Shown: one piece after another, positions 24,607 to 34,446 of the stretch
Position numbering within the stretch: position 1 is the first letter of the stretch
How the letters are laid out: every line of letters begins with the position of its first letter
Assembly: GCA_002340095.1 (NCBI GenBank)
Contig: DDKS01000037.1
Span: forward strand, 422-64,421
From: Betaproteobacteria bacterium UBA2592
Lineage (GTDB): Bacteria; Pseudomonadota; Gammaproteobacteria; Burkholderiales; Rhodocyclaceae
DNA length: 64,000 nucleotides
Reading direction: 5' to 3'
Translations under genes and position numbers: made by a program
The notes under the pieces: generated by a model
Seen by the model: the letters and a program-made list of their open reading frames with translations, nothing else
What the model was told of the DNA's origin: nothing
The model's database searches: none

Positions 24607-25614
24607 TCAGAAAATGAAATGGCCGGCCTCCCAGGCCAGGGCCGCGATCAAGGCGCAGCAGGGAATGGTCAGCACCCAGGCCCAGAAAATGCCCCGGGCC
24701 ACGCCCCAGCGTACGGCAGAAAAGCGGCGGGCCGACCCCACCCCGACGATGGCGCCGGTGATGGTATGGGTGGTGGAAATGGGGATCCCCAGGGAAGTGG
24801 CCAGGAACAGGGTAAAGGCGCCGCTGGTTTCGGCGCAGAAGCCCCCCATGGGCGTCAGCCGGGTAATGCGCTGGCCCATGGTCCTGACAATGCGCCACCC
24901 CCCCAACAGGGTGCCCAGCCCCATGGCCAGGTGGCAGGCGATCACCACCCAGAGAGGCACCGGCTCACCGCTCTGGGATACCCCCGCCGCGAGCAGCAGC
25001 ATCCAGATCACGCCGATGGTTTTCTGGGCATCGTTGCCGCCATGGCCAAGGCTGTAGAGGGCGGCGGAAACCAGCTGCAAGCGGCGGAACCAGCGATCGG
25101 TGCGCCGGGGCATCTGCCGGTGGCAGAGCCAGGACACCCCCACCATCATCAAGATGCCGAGCATCATGCCCAGCAGCGGAGAAAGGAAGATGAACAGCAG
25201 CACCTTGCCCAACCCCGACCATTGCAGCGCCTCCGGCCCTGCATGCACGAGGACCGCCCCCACCAGGCCGCCGATCAGGGCATGGGAAGCGGAGATGGGC
25301 AGGCCGAAGTACCAGGTGAGCAGGCTCCAGGAGATGCCGGCCACCAGGGCTGCAAAGACCACCACATGATCCACGGCCCAGCCATCGACGATGCCGGTGC
25401 CCACGGTGGCCGCCACCTTGAGCTGGAACACGAAGATGGCCGCCACGTTGAAGAAGGCCGCCCACACCACGGCCTGGTGGGGCTTCAGCACCCCGGTGGA
25501 GACGATGGTGGCGATGGAGTTGGCGGCATCCTGAAAGCCGTTGAGGAAGTCGAAGACGAGGGCCAGGAAGACGAGGAAAACCAGCACCGACAGGCTAATC
25601 TGCAGGACCTCCAT
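24607..25614 (-). CDS. pit: Inorganic phosphate transporter, Pit family
   Basis: Low-affinity phosphate permease of the inner membrane, 335 residues from ATG 25614. Both PiT signature repeats are visible: DFLNGFQDAANSIATIVSTG near the N-terminus and GGNDAQKTIGVIWMLL in the second half, with about ten membrane segments. It lies 10 bases after the DUF47 gene, its usual partner. The window also encodes the high-affinity Pst system. Confidence 0.93.
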   Translation of the reverse strand: MEVLQISLSVLVFLVFLALVFDFLNGFQDAANSIATIVSTGVLKPHQAVVWAAFFNVAAIFVFQLKVAATVGTGIVDGWAVDHVVVFAALVAGISWSLLTWYFGLPISASHALIGGLVGAVLVHAGPEALQWSGLGKVLLFIFLSPLLGMMLGILMMVGVSWLCHRQMPRRTDRWFRRLQLVSAALYSLGHGGNDAQKTIGVIWMLLLAAGVSQSGEPVPLWVVIACHLAMGLGTLLGGWRIVRTMGQRITRLTPMGGFCAETSGAFTLFLATSLGIPISTTHTITGAIVGVGSARRFSAVRWGVARGIFWAWVLTIPCCALIAALAWEAGHFIF

Positions 25615-25624
25615 GCCGCCGGAC

Positions 25625-26263
25625 TCAGGCGTTCTCGAGGACGATGGCCTCGATGATTTCGGCCACATCCTCGCAACGGTCGGTCACGGCTTCGAGGAGC
25701 TCGTAGACGACCTTGAGCTTGAGCACCTGGCGCACGTCCGCCTCATCCCGGAACAGGCGGGACATGGCAGTGCGCAACACCCGATCACCATCCGCCTCGA
25801 GCTGGTGAATTTCCTGACAGGTCTTCATGATGGCCGCGGCATTGTCCATGGAGTTCAGGAGACCGACGATGGTGCGCACCCGGATGCAGCAGGACAGGCA
25901 AAGGTCCGCCAGTTGCCGGGCCTCCGGCGTCAGGCGGCGAATGTCGTAGAGGGTCAGGGATTCGGCCACGTCCTGGATGGTGTCGAGGATGTCGTCGAGG
26001 CCGTTGATGAGCTGATGGATCTCGTCCCGGTCGAAGGGCGTGATGAAAGTGGTGTGGATCAGCCCCAGGGTGTCGTGGGTGATCTTGTCCGCCCGGCTCT
26101 CAAAGATATCGATGGACTGGGCATGGGCCATCGCCTCCCGGGGCGACTCCACCAGGCAGTTCATCAGCGAGACGAGGGCCTGGCCCCCCTGGACCACCTG
26201 CTCCGCATGGGCACTGAACAACTCGAAAAAGCGCCCTTCCTGGGGCATGAATCTGCTGAACAT
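25625..26263 (-). CDS. DUF47/PhoU-like regulator of phosphate transport
   Basis: All-helical cytoplasmic protein of 212 residues beginning MFSRFMPQEGRFFELF, with PhoU-like metal-binding patterns (ESRADKITHD, EADGDRVLRTAM). The family is typically encoded beside pit genes, as here, and is thought to modulate Pit activity. Start ATG 26263. Confidence 0.9.
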   Translation of the reverse strand: MFSRFMPQEGRFFELFSAHAEQVVQGGQALVSLMNCLVESPREAMAHAQSIDIFESRADKITHDTLGLIHTTFITPFDRDEIHQLINGLDDILDTIQDVAESLTLYDIRRLTPEARQLADLCLSCCIRVRTIVGLLNSMDNAAAIMKTCQEIHQLEADGDRVLRTAMSRLFRDEADVRQVLKLKVVYELLEAVTDRCEDVAEIIEAIVLENA

Positions 26264-26285
26264 GGCGGCTTTCCGGATGACGGGT

Positions 26286-26855
26286 TCAGAACGGGCCCAG
26301 GTGCAGCTGGGCCAGATGCAGGGCCGTGATGGTCTTGGCGTCGGTGATCACGCCTTGCAGAATCATGTCCCGGATCCGGGCCGGCGCCAGCGCATGGATT
26401 TCGAGGAACTCACCGTCGTCGAGCATGGGACGGGAAACCTCTTCCAGCTCCCGGGCCAGGAAAACCTCGATGCGCTCGTCCGAATAGCCGATGCACGGGT
26501 GCATGGTGCCCAGATGCTGCCAGGAGCCGGCCTCGTGGCCGGTCTCCTCCCGCAGCTCCCGGACGGCCGTGGCGTGAATGTCCTCCCCCGCGTCGATCTT
26601 GCCGGCGGGCAGCTCCCAGAAACTACGCCCCAGGGGGTAGCGGAACTGGCGCTCGAACAGCAGGTCTCCACTCGTCAGCAGCGGCACGATGACCACGGCG
26701 CCCGGATGCCGGATGTACTCCCGGAACGACTCGCTGCCGTCCGGCAGGCGTACCCGGTCCCGCCACACCTCCAGGAAGCCGCCCCGATAGACGACGCCGG
26801 ATTCCAGGGTCTGCTCATGCAGCGCATCGGGCTGCTGCGGTTTCACTTGACTCAC
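26286..26855 (-). CDS. Nudix hydrolase, ADP-ribose pyrophosphatase type
   Basis: Cytoplasmic 189-residue hydrolase with a complete Nudix box, G-x5-E-x7-REUxEExGU, seen as GKIDAGEDIHATAVRELREE followed by TGHEAG. The strand GVVYRGGFLEVWRDRVRLP and the GCHPS-like CIGYSDERIEVFLA region resemble NudF enzymes, which cleave ADP-ribose to AMP and ribose phosphate. It is upstream of the DUF47-pit pair in the same direction. Confidence 0.88.
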   Translation of the reverse strand: MSQVKPQQPDALHEQTLESGVVYRGGFLEVWRDRVRLPDGSESFREYIRHPGAVVIVPLLTSGDLLFERQFRYPLGRSFWELPAGKIDAGEDIHATAVRELREETGHEAGSWQHLGTMHPCIGYSDERIEVFLARELEEVSRPMLDDGEFLEIHALAPARIRDMILQGVITDAKTITALHLAQLHLGPF

Positions 26856-26876
26856 GACTGGCTCCGCATAGCAAAA

Positions 26877-26895
26877 CGCCCCGCTGGGCGGGGCG
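26877..26895 (-). terminator. Intrinsic terminator of the nuo operon
   Basis: Minus strand CGCCCCGCCCAGCGGGGCG forms an 8-bp GC stem followed by TTTT. It lies just beyond the nuoN stop at 26911. Confidence 0.8.
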
Positions 26896-26910
26896 CCAGG
26901 ATCGAAAGGA

Positions 26911-28389
26911 TCAGAGGGATCGCAACAGGGTGTAGGCGCAAAGGGACATCAGCATCTGCGGAAACAGGCCCAGCAGACCGACGGCCACACCGTTGACAGA
27001 CAGCACCACTTTCAGGGACGTGGGCCCCTCGATGGGTTCCACATGCTTGGGCTCATCGAAGTACATGAACTTCACGACACGCAGGTAGTAGAAGGCGCCG
27101 ATCAGGGACAGCACCACCGCCACCACGGCCAGCCAGTAGTAGCCGGCGGCCACCACGGCCTGGAGCACGGAGAACTTGGCGAAGAAGCCGACGAAGAAGG
27201 GAATGCCGGCCATGGACAGCATCACGAACATCATCATGGCGGCAAACCAGGGGCTGCGCTTGTTCAGGCCCTTGAAGTCCTCCAGTTCGTCGGACTCGAA
27301 GCCGGCCTTGGAGAACAACATGATCAGGCCGAAGGCGGCCGTGGTGGTGAGCACGTAGGTGACCACGTAGAACAGGGCGGAACTGTAGGCGTTCAGCGCG
27401 AAGCGGGCGTCGCCCCCCACCACGCCGGTAACGATGCCCAGCAGCATGAAACCCATGTGGGAGATGGCGGAATAGGCCAGCATGCGCTTGATGTTGGTCT
27501 GGGCGATGGCCACCAGGTTGCCGATGGCCATGGACAGCACCGACAGGATGATGAGCATGGACTGCCAGTCCTCGGCCTGGGTGATGAGGCCATTGACCAG
27601 CAGTCGCATCACGATGGCGAAGGCAGCCAGCTTCGGAGCGGCGCCGATGAACAGGGTCACGGAAGTGGGGGCACCGTGATAGACGTCGGGCACCCACATG
27701 TGGAAAGGCACGACCCCCAGCTTGAAGGCCAGGCCGGCCACCAGGAAGACGATACCGAACACCAGCACCTTGTCATCGACGGTGTGAGTGTAGAGACGCT
27801 CGGCCACGGCAGTGATCTCCAGGCTGCCGGTGGCACCATAGATCATGGACATACCATAAAGCAGCAGGCCGGAGGCCAGGGCGCCAAGGATGAAATACTT
27901 CATGGCCGCCTCGGTGCACACCGCCGAGGAGCGGCGCAGGGCCACCATGGCGTAGAGGCACAGGGACATCATTTCCAGACCCAGGTAGAGGGTGAGGAAA
28001 TGGTTGGCGGAAATCATCACCATCATGCCCAGGGTAGCCAGCAGGGCCAGGACGAAATACTCGCCCTTGGGAACGTCCTGACGGGCCTGGATGTACTCCC
28101 GCGAATAGAACAGCACCACCGATACGGTGAGATAGACCAGCAGCTTGAGGAAGTCCGCCAGCATGTCGTCCACGAACATGTTGCTGAAGGTATACACCAC
28201 CTCCACGTTACTGGTGGCCAGGGTGATGGCGGCACAGCCGAGCAGGGTCAGCTGGGTCAGCACGAAGGTCAGGGTACGCCGGGGACTCTTGACTCCGAGA
28301 TCCAGGAGCAGGATCACGCATGCCATGGTCAGCAGGAAGATTTCCGGCGCGGCCGGGTACAGGCTGGGGGCGACAAAATCGTTGAACAT
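26911..28389 (-). CDS. nuoN: NADH-quinone oxidoreductase subunit N
   Basis: Antiporter-like membrane subunit of complex I, 492 residues and about 14 helices. The proton-channel helix contains GLAFKLGVVPFHMWVPDVY and the TM-domain KRMLAYSAISHMGFMLLG. Last gene of the 14-gene operon, followed by a terminator. Confidence 0.97.
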   Translation of the reverse strand: MFNDFVAPSLYPAAPEIFLLTMACVILLLDLGVKSPRRTLTFVLTQLTLLGCAAITLATSNVEVVYTFSNMFVDDMLADFLKLLVYLTVSVVLFYSREYIQARQDVPKGEYFVLALLATLGMMVMISANHFLTLYLGLEMMSLCLYAMVALRRSSAVCTEAAMKYFILGALASGLLLYGMSMIYGATGSLEITAVAERLYTHTVDDKVLVFGIVFLVAGLAFKLGVVPFHMWVPDVYHGAPTSVTLFIGAAPKLAAFAIVMRLLVNGLITQAEDWQSMLIILSVLSMAIGNLVAIAQTNIKRMLAYSAISHMGFMLLGIVTGVVGGDARFALNAYSSALFYVVTYVLTTTAAFGLIMLFSKAGFESDELEDFKGLNKRSPWFAAMMMFVMLSMAGIPFFVGFFAKFSVLQAVVAAGYYWLAVVAVVLSLIGAFYYLRVVKFMYFDEPKHVEPIEGPTSLKVVLSVNGVAVGLLGLFPQMLMSLCAYTLLRSL

Positions 28390-28401
28390 GTCGGCTACCG
28401 A

Positions 28402-29883
28402 TTATTGAATCTTGGTGATGGCAACGTGACGGAGGAGGTCATTGACCGAGGCATGCATCACCTCCGTAAACGGTTGCGGATAGAGGCCCATGCCGAGCAC
28501 GCAGAGGGCCAGCACGAACAAGATGAAGAACTCACGGGTATTGATGTCGGTCAGCTCGCGCACATGATCGTTGGCGATCTCGCCGAAGATCACCCGCTTG
28601 TACATCCACAGGGTATAGGCAGCCCCCAGGATCATGGTGGAAGCAGCGGCGAAGGCCACCCAGAAGTTGAAGTCCACGGCCGCCAGGATCACCATGAACT
28701 CGCCCACGAAGCCGGACGTGGCGGGCAGGCCGGCATTGGCCATGGCAAACAGCATGAACAGGGCGGCAAACTTGGGCATGGTGTTGACCACACCGCCGTA
28801 GTCCGCGATCTGGCGGGTATGCATCCGGTCATAAAGCACGCCGATGCAGAGGAACATGGCGCCGGAAACGAAACCGTGGGAAATCATCTGCACCAGGGCC
28901 CCTTCGATCCCCATGGCGCTGAACATGAAGAAGCCCAGGGTGACGAAGCCCATGTGGGAGATGGAGGAATAAGCCACCAGCTTCTTCATGTCGGCCTGGA
29001 TCAGGGCCACGAAACCGATGTAGACCACGGCGATCAGGGACAGGGCGATCATCAGGCCGGACAGTTCCTGGGCGGCGTCGGGCGCGATGGGCAGGGAAAA
29101 GCGCAGGAAGCCGTAGGCCCCGAGTTTCAGGCCGATGGCGGCCAGCACCACCGAACCGCCGGTGGGTGCTTCCACGTGGGCATCAGGCAGCCAGGTATGC
29201 ACCGGAAACATGGGCACCTTGACGCCGAAGGCGATCAGGAAGGCCAGGAAGATCCAGATCTGACTGTTCAGCTCCAGGGGCAGCTGGTGCCAGTCGAGGA
29301 TGGCGAAGGAACCTCCGGACTGAATGAACAGGTACAGCAGGGAGACGAGGAACAGCAAGGAGCCCAGCAGCGTGTAGAGAAAGAACTTGATGGCGGCGTA
29401 CACCCGGTTCGGGCCGCCCCAGACACCGATGATCAGATACAGGGGGATCAGGGACGCCTCGAAGAAGACATAGAACAGCACGCCATCCAGGGCACAGAAG
29501 ATGCCGTTCAGGAGGCCGGACATGATCAGGAAGGCGGCGTTGTACTGGGCCACCTTCTGCTCCACCACCTGCCAGCCGGCCAGCACCACCAGCACGGTGA
29601 TGAAGCTGTTGAGGATGACGAACAGCATGGAAATGCCATCCACCCCCAGGTGATAGTTGATGTTGAAGCGCGGGATCCAGGGAGCCAGTTCCACGAACTG
29701 CATGGCGCTGGTGGAAGTGTCGAAGCCGGTGTAGAGGGGAATCGTCACCAGGAGGCCAAACACCGCCCCGGCCAGGGCAATGACCCGGGCCATGGGAGCG
29801 TTGCGATCAGAACCGGTCGCCAGGACGAGCAGCCCGGCAAAGATCGGAATCCAGATAGCGAGTGAAAGCAGGGGATAAGACAT
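28402..29883 (-). CDS. nuoM: NADH-quinone oxidoreductase subunit M
   Basis: Antiporter-like proton-pumping subunit, 493 residues. Typical blocks are NYHLGVDGISMLFVILN near the N-terminus, AFGVKVPMFPVHTWLPDAHV and KKLVAYSSISHMGFVTLG. Start ATG 29883 follows AAGGAAAAAC, 21 bases after nuoL. Confidence 0.97.
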   Translation of the reverse strand: MSYPLLSLAIWIPIFAGLLVLATGSDRNAPMARVIALAGAVFGLLVTIPLYTGFDTSTSAMQFVELAPWIPRFNINYHLGVDGISMLFVILNSFITVLVVLAGWQVVEQKVAQYNAAFLIMSGLLNGIFCALDGVLFYVFFEASLIPLYLIIGVWGGPNRVYAAIKFFLYTLLGSLLFLVSLLYLFIQSGGSFAILDWHQLPLELNSQIWIFLAFLIAFGVKVPMFPVHTWLPDAHVEAPTGGSVVLAAIGLKLGAYGFLRFSLPIAPDAAQELSGLMIALSLIAVVYIGFVALIQADMKKLVAYSSISHMGFVTLGFFMFSAMGIEGALVQMISHGFVSGAMFLCIGVLYDRMHTRQIADYGGVVNTMPKFAALFMLFAMANAGLPATSGFVGEFMVILAAVDFNFWVAFAAASTMILGAAYTLWMYKRVIFGEIANDHVRELTDINTREFFILFVLALCVLGMGLYPQPFTEVMHASVNDLLRHVAITKIQ

Positions 29884-29904
29884 GTTTTTCCTTGCCGTTC
29901 TACC

Positions 29905-31911
29905 TTAGACGCGAACCCAAAGGGTCAGCAGCAGCAACAGGCCGATGATCATGGTGAAAGCGTAGTGATAGACATAGCCGGTCTGGAAGTAGCGGGTCAC
30001 CGCTGCCACCCAGCCGACCACCTTGGCAGATCCATTGACCACCAGGCCATCGATCACTGCCACGTCACCGCCCCGCCACAGGCCGCGCCCCAGAAGGCGG
30101 GCACCGCCGGCGAACACGGTTTCGTTGATCTTGTCGAAGAAATACTTGTTCTCGAGGAGGCTGTTGATCCCGGAGAAGCGGCGCTGGATGGCGGCGGGAA
30201 TGTCGGGGCGCTTCATGTAGAAGAACCAGGACAGCACCACACCGGCCAGGGCCAGGTAAAAGGCCGGCGTCACGAAGGCATGCAGCCCCATGGCCATGGC
30301 GCCGTGGAAGTGCTTGGCGAACTCGGCCATGGCGCCGTGAGCGGTGGCATCCACATGGATCACGCCCTTGAAGTAATCGCCGAACACCATGGCATCGATG
30401 CCCAGGTAGCCGATGGCCACGGAGGGAATGGCGAGCAACACCAACGGCAGGGTCACCACCCAGGGGCTCTCGTGGGGCTTCTGGCCGGGAGCCAGGCCGT
30501 GATGATGCTCATCATGGCCGTGGTGGTCGTCGTTGGCCTTGCCGAACCGCTCTTCCCCATGGAAAACCAGGAAGTACATGCGGAAGGAATAGAAGGCAGT
30601 GACGAACACGCCGGCCAGCACGGCGAAGTAGGCAAAGCCGGAGCCGGGGATGCTGGAGAACTTCACGGCCTCGATGATGGAGTCCTTGGAGTAGAAACCT
30701 GCCAGGAAGGGCGTGCCGATCAGGGCCAGGGAGCCGATCAGGCTGGTGATCCAGGTGATGGGCATGTACTTCCGGAGACCACCCATGTTGCGGATGTCCT
30801 GATCGTGATGCATGCCGATGATGACAGAGCCGGCGGCAAGGAACAGCAGGGCCTTGAAGAAGGCGTGCGTCATCAGGTGGAAGATGGCCACGGAATAGGC
30901 GGAGGCACCCAGGGCCACGGTCATGTAACCGAGCTGGGACAGGGTCGAGTAGGCGACCACCCGCTTGATGTCGTTCTGGATGATGCCCAGAAAGCCCATG
31001 AACAGGGCAGTGATGGCGCCGATCACCAGGACGAAGGACAGGGCCGTGGTGGACAGCTCGAACAGGGGCGACATGCGGGACACCATGAAGATGCCGGCCG
31101 TCACCATCGTCGCCGCGTGGATCAGGGCGGAGATGGGGGTCGGGCCTTCCATGGAGTCAGGCAGCCAGACATGCAGGGGAACCTGGGCGGACTTACCCAT
31201 GGCGCCGATGAACAGACAGATGCAGGTCACGGTCATCAGGGACCATTCCAGGTCGCCCCAGATGTTGATGGTAGCGTTGGCGAACTCGGGCGCCTTGGCG
31301 AACACGGTGGCGTAGTCCAGGGAGCCGAAGTGGGCAAGCACCAGGCCGATGCCGAGGATGAAGCCGAAGTCGCCCACCCGGTTCACCAGGAAGGCCTTCA
31401 TGTTGGCGAAAATCGCCGTCGGCCGGGTGTACCAGAAACCGATCAGCAGGTAAGACACCAGACCCACGGCCTCCCAACCGAAGAAGAGCTGCATGAAGTT
31501 GTTGCTCATCACCAGCATCAGCATGGAGAAGGTGAAGAGCGAGATATAGCTGAAGAAACGGTTGTAGCCCGGATCATCGTGCATGTAGCCGATGGTGTAG
31601 AGGTGCACCATCAGGGACACGAAAGTCACCACCAGCATCATGGTGGCGGTGAGCGAATCGATCAGGAAGCCCACATGGAAGCTGTAGTCGCCGGTGGTGA
31701 GCCAGGTATAGACGGGGCCATTGAAGGTATTGCCGGCCATCACGTCCTGGAACACCAGTACGGAACCGATGAAGGATACCGTCACCCCGGCAATGGTCAC
31801 GGTGTGACCCACCCAGCGCGGAATCACGCGGCAGAACAGACCGGCCACGGCGGCCCCGAACAGGGGGGCCAGGGCCACGAGCAAGTAGATTTTCTGCATT
31901 TCCATGTTCAT
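29905..31911 (-). CDS. nuoL: NADH-quinone oxidoreductase subunit L
   Basis: Largest antiporter-like subunit, 668 residues, with the long lateral helix expected near the C-terminus. Motifs: GWEAVGLVSYLLIGFWY, GKSAQVPLHVWLPDSMEGPT, KRVVAYSTLSQLGYM. A histidine-rich loop (NDDHHGHDEHHHG) near residue 460 is a lineage-type insertion. The start overlaps the nuoK stop by one base. Confidence 0.97.
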   Translation of the reverse strand: MNMEMQKIYLLVALAPLFGAAVAGLFCRVIPRWVGHTVTIAGVTVSFIGSVLVFQDVMAGNTFNGPVYTWLTTGDYSFHVGFLIDSLTATMMLVVTFVSLMVHLYTIGYMHDDPGYNRFFSYISLFTFSMLMLVMSNNFMQLFFGWEAVGLVSYLLIGFWYTRPTAIFANMKAFLVNRVGDFGFILGIGLVLAHFGSLDYATVFAKAPEFANATINIWGDLEWSLMTVTCICLFIGAMGKSAQVPLHVWLPDSMEGPTPISALIHAATMVTAGIFMVSRMSPLFELSTTALSFVLVIGAITALFMGFLGIIQNDIKRVVAYSTLSQLGYMTVALGASAYSVAIFHLMTHAFFKALLFLAAGSVIIGMHHDQDIRNMGGLRKYMPITWITSLIGSLALIGTPFLAGFYSKDSIIEAVKFSSIPGSGFAYFAVLAGVFVTAFYSFRMYFLVFHGEERFGKANDDHHGHDEHHHGLAPGQKPHESPWVVTLPLVLLAIPSVAIGYLGIDAMVFGDYFKGVIHVDATAHGAMAEFAKHFHGAMAMGLHAFVTPAFYLALAGVVLSWFFYMKRPDIPAAIQRRFSGINSLLENKYFFDKINETVFAGGARLLGRGLWRGGDVAVIDGLVVNGSAKVVGWVAAVTRYFQTGYVYHYAFTMIIGLLLLLTLWVRV

Positions 31912-32216
31912 CAGCCCTTCAGACTATCCAGGTCATCCACGTGGATGGTCTTCAGATTGCGGAACAGCAGGACCAGGATGGCCAGGCCCACCGCTGCTTC
32001 GGCAGCCGCCACCGCCAGGATGAAGAACACGAACAGTTGCCCGTTCGGGTCCAGCATGTAGCGGGAGAAGGCCACGAAGTTCATGTTGACGGACAGGAGC
32101 ATCAGCTCGACAGCCATCAGGAGCACGATCAGGTTCTTCCGGTTGAGGAAGATGCCGACGATACTGATCGCGAACAGAATCGCGCCCAGAATCAGAAAGT
32201 GGGACAAGCTAAGCAA
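31911..32216 (-). CDS. nuoK: NADH-quinone oxidoreductase subunit K
   Basis: Small three-helix subunit, 101 residues with the membrane glutamates in AVELMLLSVNMNFVAF and the AEAAVGLAILV segment. I use TTG 32216, because a strong GGGGAGG lies four bases upstream and it gives the standard family N-terminus (LLSLSHFLILGA). The ATG at 32252 would place this ribosome site inside the gene. Confidence 0.9.
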   Translation of the reverse strand: MLSLSHFLILGAILFAISIVGIFLNRKNLIVLLMAVELMLLSVNMNFVAFSRYMLDPNGQLFVFFILAVAAAEAAVGLAILVLLFRNLKTIHVDDLDSLKG

Positions 32217-32282
32217 GGTACCTCCCCGTAATTTCTGTGGTGCCACCGCCACTCAGGAAAGGGCAGCGGCACGAAAGCCATT

Positions 32283-32888
32283 TCAATCCTGTTTTTCCAC
32301 CGGCATCTTGACGATGCGCACCCGGTCTTCCGCCTTGACGCGGATCTGTTTGGCCGGATCGGTGTAGCGGGTTTTCTTCGGACCGCGGAAGGTGAGCGCC
32401 ACGGCAGCCACGATGGCCACCAGCAGCACCACGGCAGCCAGTTCGAAGGGATAGACGTAATCGGTGGCCAGCAGCGCCCCCAGCTCCTTGGTATTGGAGA
32501 CACCGGCAGGAACGCTGGGCACTTCCGAATCCAGCACCTGGAAGTAGCGGCTGCCGAGCACCATCCCCATCTCAATCACCATCAGGATGCCGATCACGGC
32601 CCCCAGGGGCAGATAGTTCCAGAACCCCTGGCGCAGCTGATCCAGGTTCAGGTCGAGCATCATCACCACGAACAGGAACAACACCATCACCGCGCCGATG
32701 TACACCATCACCAGCACCATGGCGAGGAACTCGGCCTGGAGCAGCACCCATAGGCCGGCCGCCGTAAAGAAGGACAGGATCAGGTGCAGCACGGCATGCA
32801 CCGGATTGCGGGCCGTGATGACCCGCAGAGCGGCGAAGATCAGGATCGCCGACAGAAAGAAAAATACCGTGGTCTTGAAATCCATCAT
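32283..32888 (-). CDS. nuoJ: NADH-quinone oxidoreductase subunit J
   Basis: Five-helix membrane subunit, 201 residues, with the pi-bulge helix region MVLVMVYIGAVMVLFLFVVM and a charged cytoplasmic C-terminus. Two adjacent ATG codons (32888, 32885) could start it. Confidence 0.95.
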   Translation of the reverse strand: MMDFKTTVFFFLSAILIFAALRVITARNPVHAVLHLILSFFTAAGLWVLLQAEFLAMVLVMVYIGAVMVLFLFVVMMLDLNLDQLRQGFWNYLPLGAVIGILMVIEMGMVLGSRYFQVLDSEVPSVPAGVSNTKELGALLATDYVYPFELAAVVLLVAIVAAVALTFRGPKKTRYTDPAKQIRVKAEDRVRIVKMPVEKQD

Positions 32889-32897
32889 CAGGCCCTG

Positions 32898-33386
32898 TCA
32901 GCGATATTTGGCATCCAGCGCGCGGTCGGCCGCAATCTGGGATTCGTAACGATCACCATTGGCCAGCAACATGGCCTTGGTGTAGTACAGATCGCCCCGC
33001 TTCTCCCCGTGGTACTCAAGCACCCGGGTTTCCACGATGGCGTCCACCGGACAAGCTTCCTCGCAGAAGCCGCAGAAGATGCACTTGGTCAGGTCGATAT
33101 CGTACCGGGTCGTGCGACGGGAACCATCATCCCGGGGCTCGGCTTCGATGGTGATGGCCATGGCCGGACAGATGGCCTCGCACAGCTTGCAGGCAATGCA
33201 GCGCTCCTCCCCGTTCGGATAACGACGCAGGGCGTGCAGGCCGCGGAAGCGGAAACTCTGCGGCGTCTTTTCCTCGGGATATTGCACGGTGATCTTGCGG
33301 GCGAAGAAATACCGCCCGGTCACCGACATGCCCTTCAGCAACTCCTTGAGAAGGAGGCTATTGAAGATTTCCTTCATTGCACCCAT
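32898..33386 (-). CDS. nuoI: NADH-quinone oxidoreductase subunit I
   Basis: Peripheral ferredoxin-like subunit, 162 residues, with two 4Fe-4S motifs CIACKLCEAICPAMAI and CIFCGFCEEACPVDAI (clusters N6a and N6b) that lead electrons to NuoB. Start ATG 33386; ATG 33377 is an alternative. Confidence 0.97.
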   Translation of the reverse strand: MGAMKEIFNSLLLKELLKGMSVTGRYFFARKITVQYPEEKTPQSFRFRGLHALRRYPNGEERCIACKLCEAICPAMAITIEAEPRDDGSRRTTRYDIDLTKCIFCGFCEEACPVDAIVETRVLEYHGEKRGDLYYTKAMLLANGDRYESQIAADRALDAKYR

Positions 33387-33396
33387 GAAACTCGCC

Positions 33397-34446
33397 TCAC
33401 TTCCAGATATTGAATGGGGTCAGCATCCAGACGCCCACCACAAACAGCCACACCACGGTCAGGGGGATGAACACCTTCCAGCCCAGGCGCATGATGTGGT
33501 CGTAACGGTAACGGGGGAACGTGGCCCGGAACCAGAGGAAGAAGAACAACATCAGACAGATCTTGGCCAGCAGCCAGAAGATGCTGTCCGGCAGGAAAGC
33601 CACCGGAGAGGACCAGCCGCCCAGGAACAGCAGGCTGGTCAGCGTGGCAATCAGGATCATCTCGGCGTATTCGGCCAGGAAGAACACGGCAAAAGCCATG
33701 CCGGAATAATCCACATGGAAGCCTGCCACGATTTCGGACTCGCCTTCCGCCACGTCGAACGGTGCCCGGTTGGTTTCCGCCACACCGGAGATGAAATACA
33801 CCACGAACAGGGGCAGCAACGGCAGCCAGTTCCAGGACAGGAAATTCAGGCCCATGTCGGCAAAGGTGCCCTTCTGCTGGCTCTGGACGATGTCCACCAG
33901 ATTCAGGCTACCGGACACCATCAGCACCACCACCAGGGCGAAGCCCATGGCGATCTCATAGGAGACGATCTGGGCAGCAGCCCGCATGGCGCCCAGGAAG
34001 GCGTACTTGGAGTTGGACGCCCAGCCGGCCAGCACCACGCCATACACGCCCATGGAGCCGATGGCGAGGATGTACAGCAAGGAGGCGTCGATGTTGGCCA
34101 GCACCAGGGTGTCGGTGAAAGGCACCACGGCCCAGGCGGCCAGGGCGGGCGCCAGGGAAAGGACCGGGGCGATCACGAACAGGTAGCGGTTGGCGCCGGA
34201 GGGCACCACGATTTCCTTGAGCAGCAGCTTCACGCCGTCGGCGATGGGCTGCAGCAGGCCGAGAGGGCCGACCCGGTTGGGGCCGATCCGCACCTGCATG
34301 TAACCAATCACCTTGCGCTCGAAGTAGGTGAGATAGGCCACACCCAGCATCAGGGGAGCGATGATCAGGACGATCTTGATCAGGGTCCACACAGCCGGCC
34401 AGGCCGTGCCGAACATTCCCGTACCGAATTGCATCAGAGTATCCAT
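33397..34446 (-). CDS. nuoH: NADH-quinone oxidoreductase subunit H
   Basis: Membrane subunit that lines the quinone chamber, 349 residues, eight or nine helices. Conserved blocks: YLTYFERKVIGYMQVRIGPN, EIAMGFALVVVLMVSGSLNL and AETNRAPFDVAEGESEIVAG. The start overlaps the nuoG stop by one base. Confidence 0.97.
   Translation of the reverse strand: MDTLMQFGTGMFGTAWPAVWTLIKIVLIIAPLMLGVAYLTYFERKVIGYMQVRIGPNRVGPLGLLQPIADGVKLLLKEIVVPSGANRYLFVIAPVLSLAPALAAWAVVPFTDTLVLANIDASLLYILAIGSMGVYGVVLAGWASNSKYAFLGAMRAAAQIVSYEIAMGFALVVVLMVSGSLNLVDIVQSQQKGTFADMGLNFLSWNWLPLLPLFVVYFISGVAETNRAPFDVAEGESEIVAGFHVDYSGMAFAVFFLAEYAEMILIATLTSLLFLGGWSSPVAFLPDSIFWLLAKICLMLFFFLWFRATFPRYRYDHIMRLGWKVFIPLTVVWLFVVGVWMLTPFNIWK

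Noticed and set aside
27043..29865. 940-codon open frame antisense to nuoN/nuoM
   Set aside because: Low-complexity His/Gln/Gly shadow of the membrane-protein genes.
32217..32252. ATG start for nuoK at 32252
   Set aside because: It would put the GGGGAGG ribosome site inside the gene and give an N-terminus unlike NuoK.
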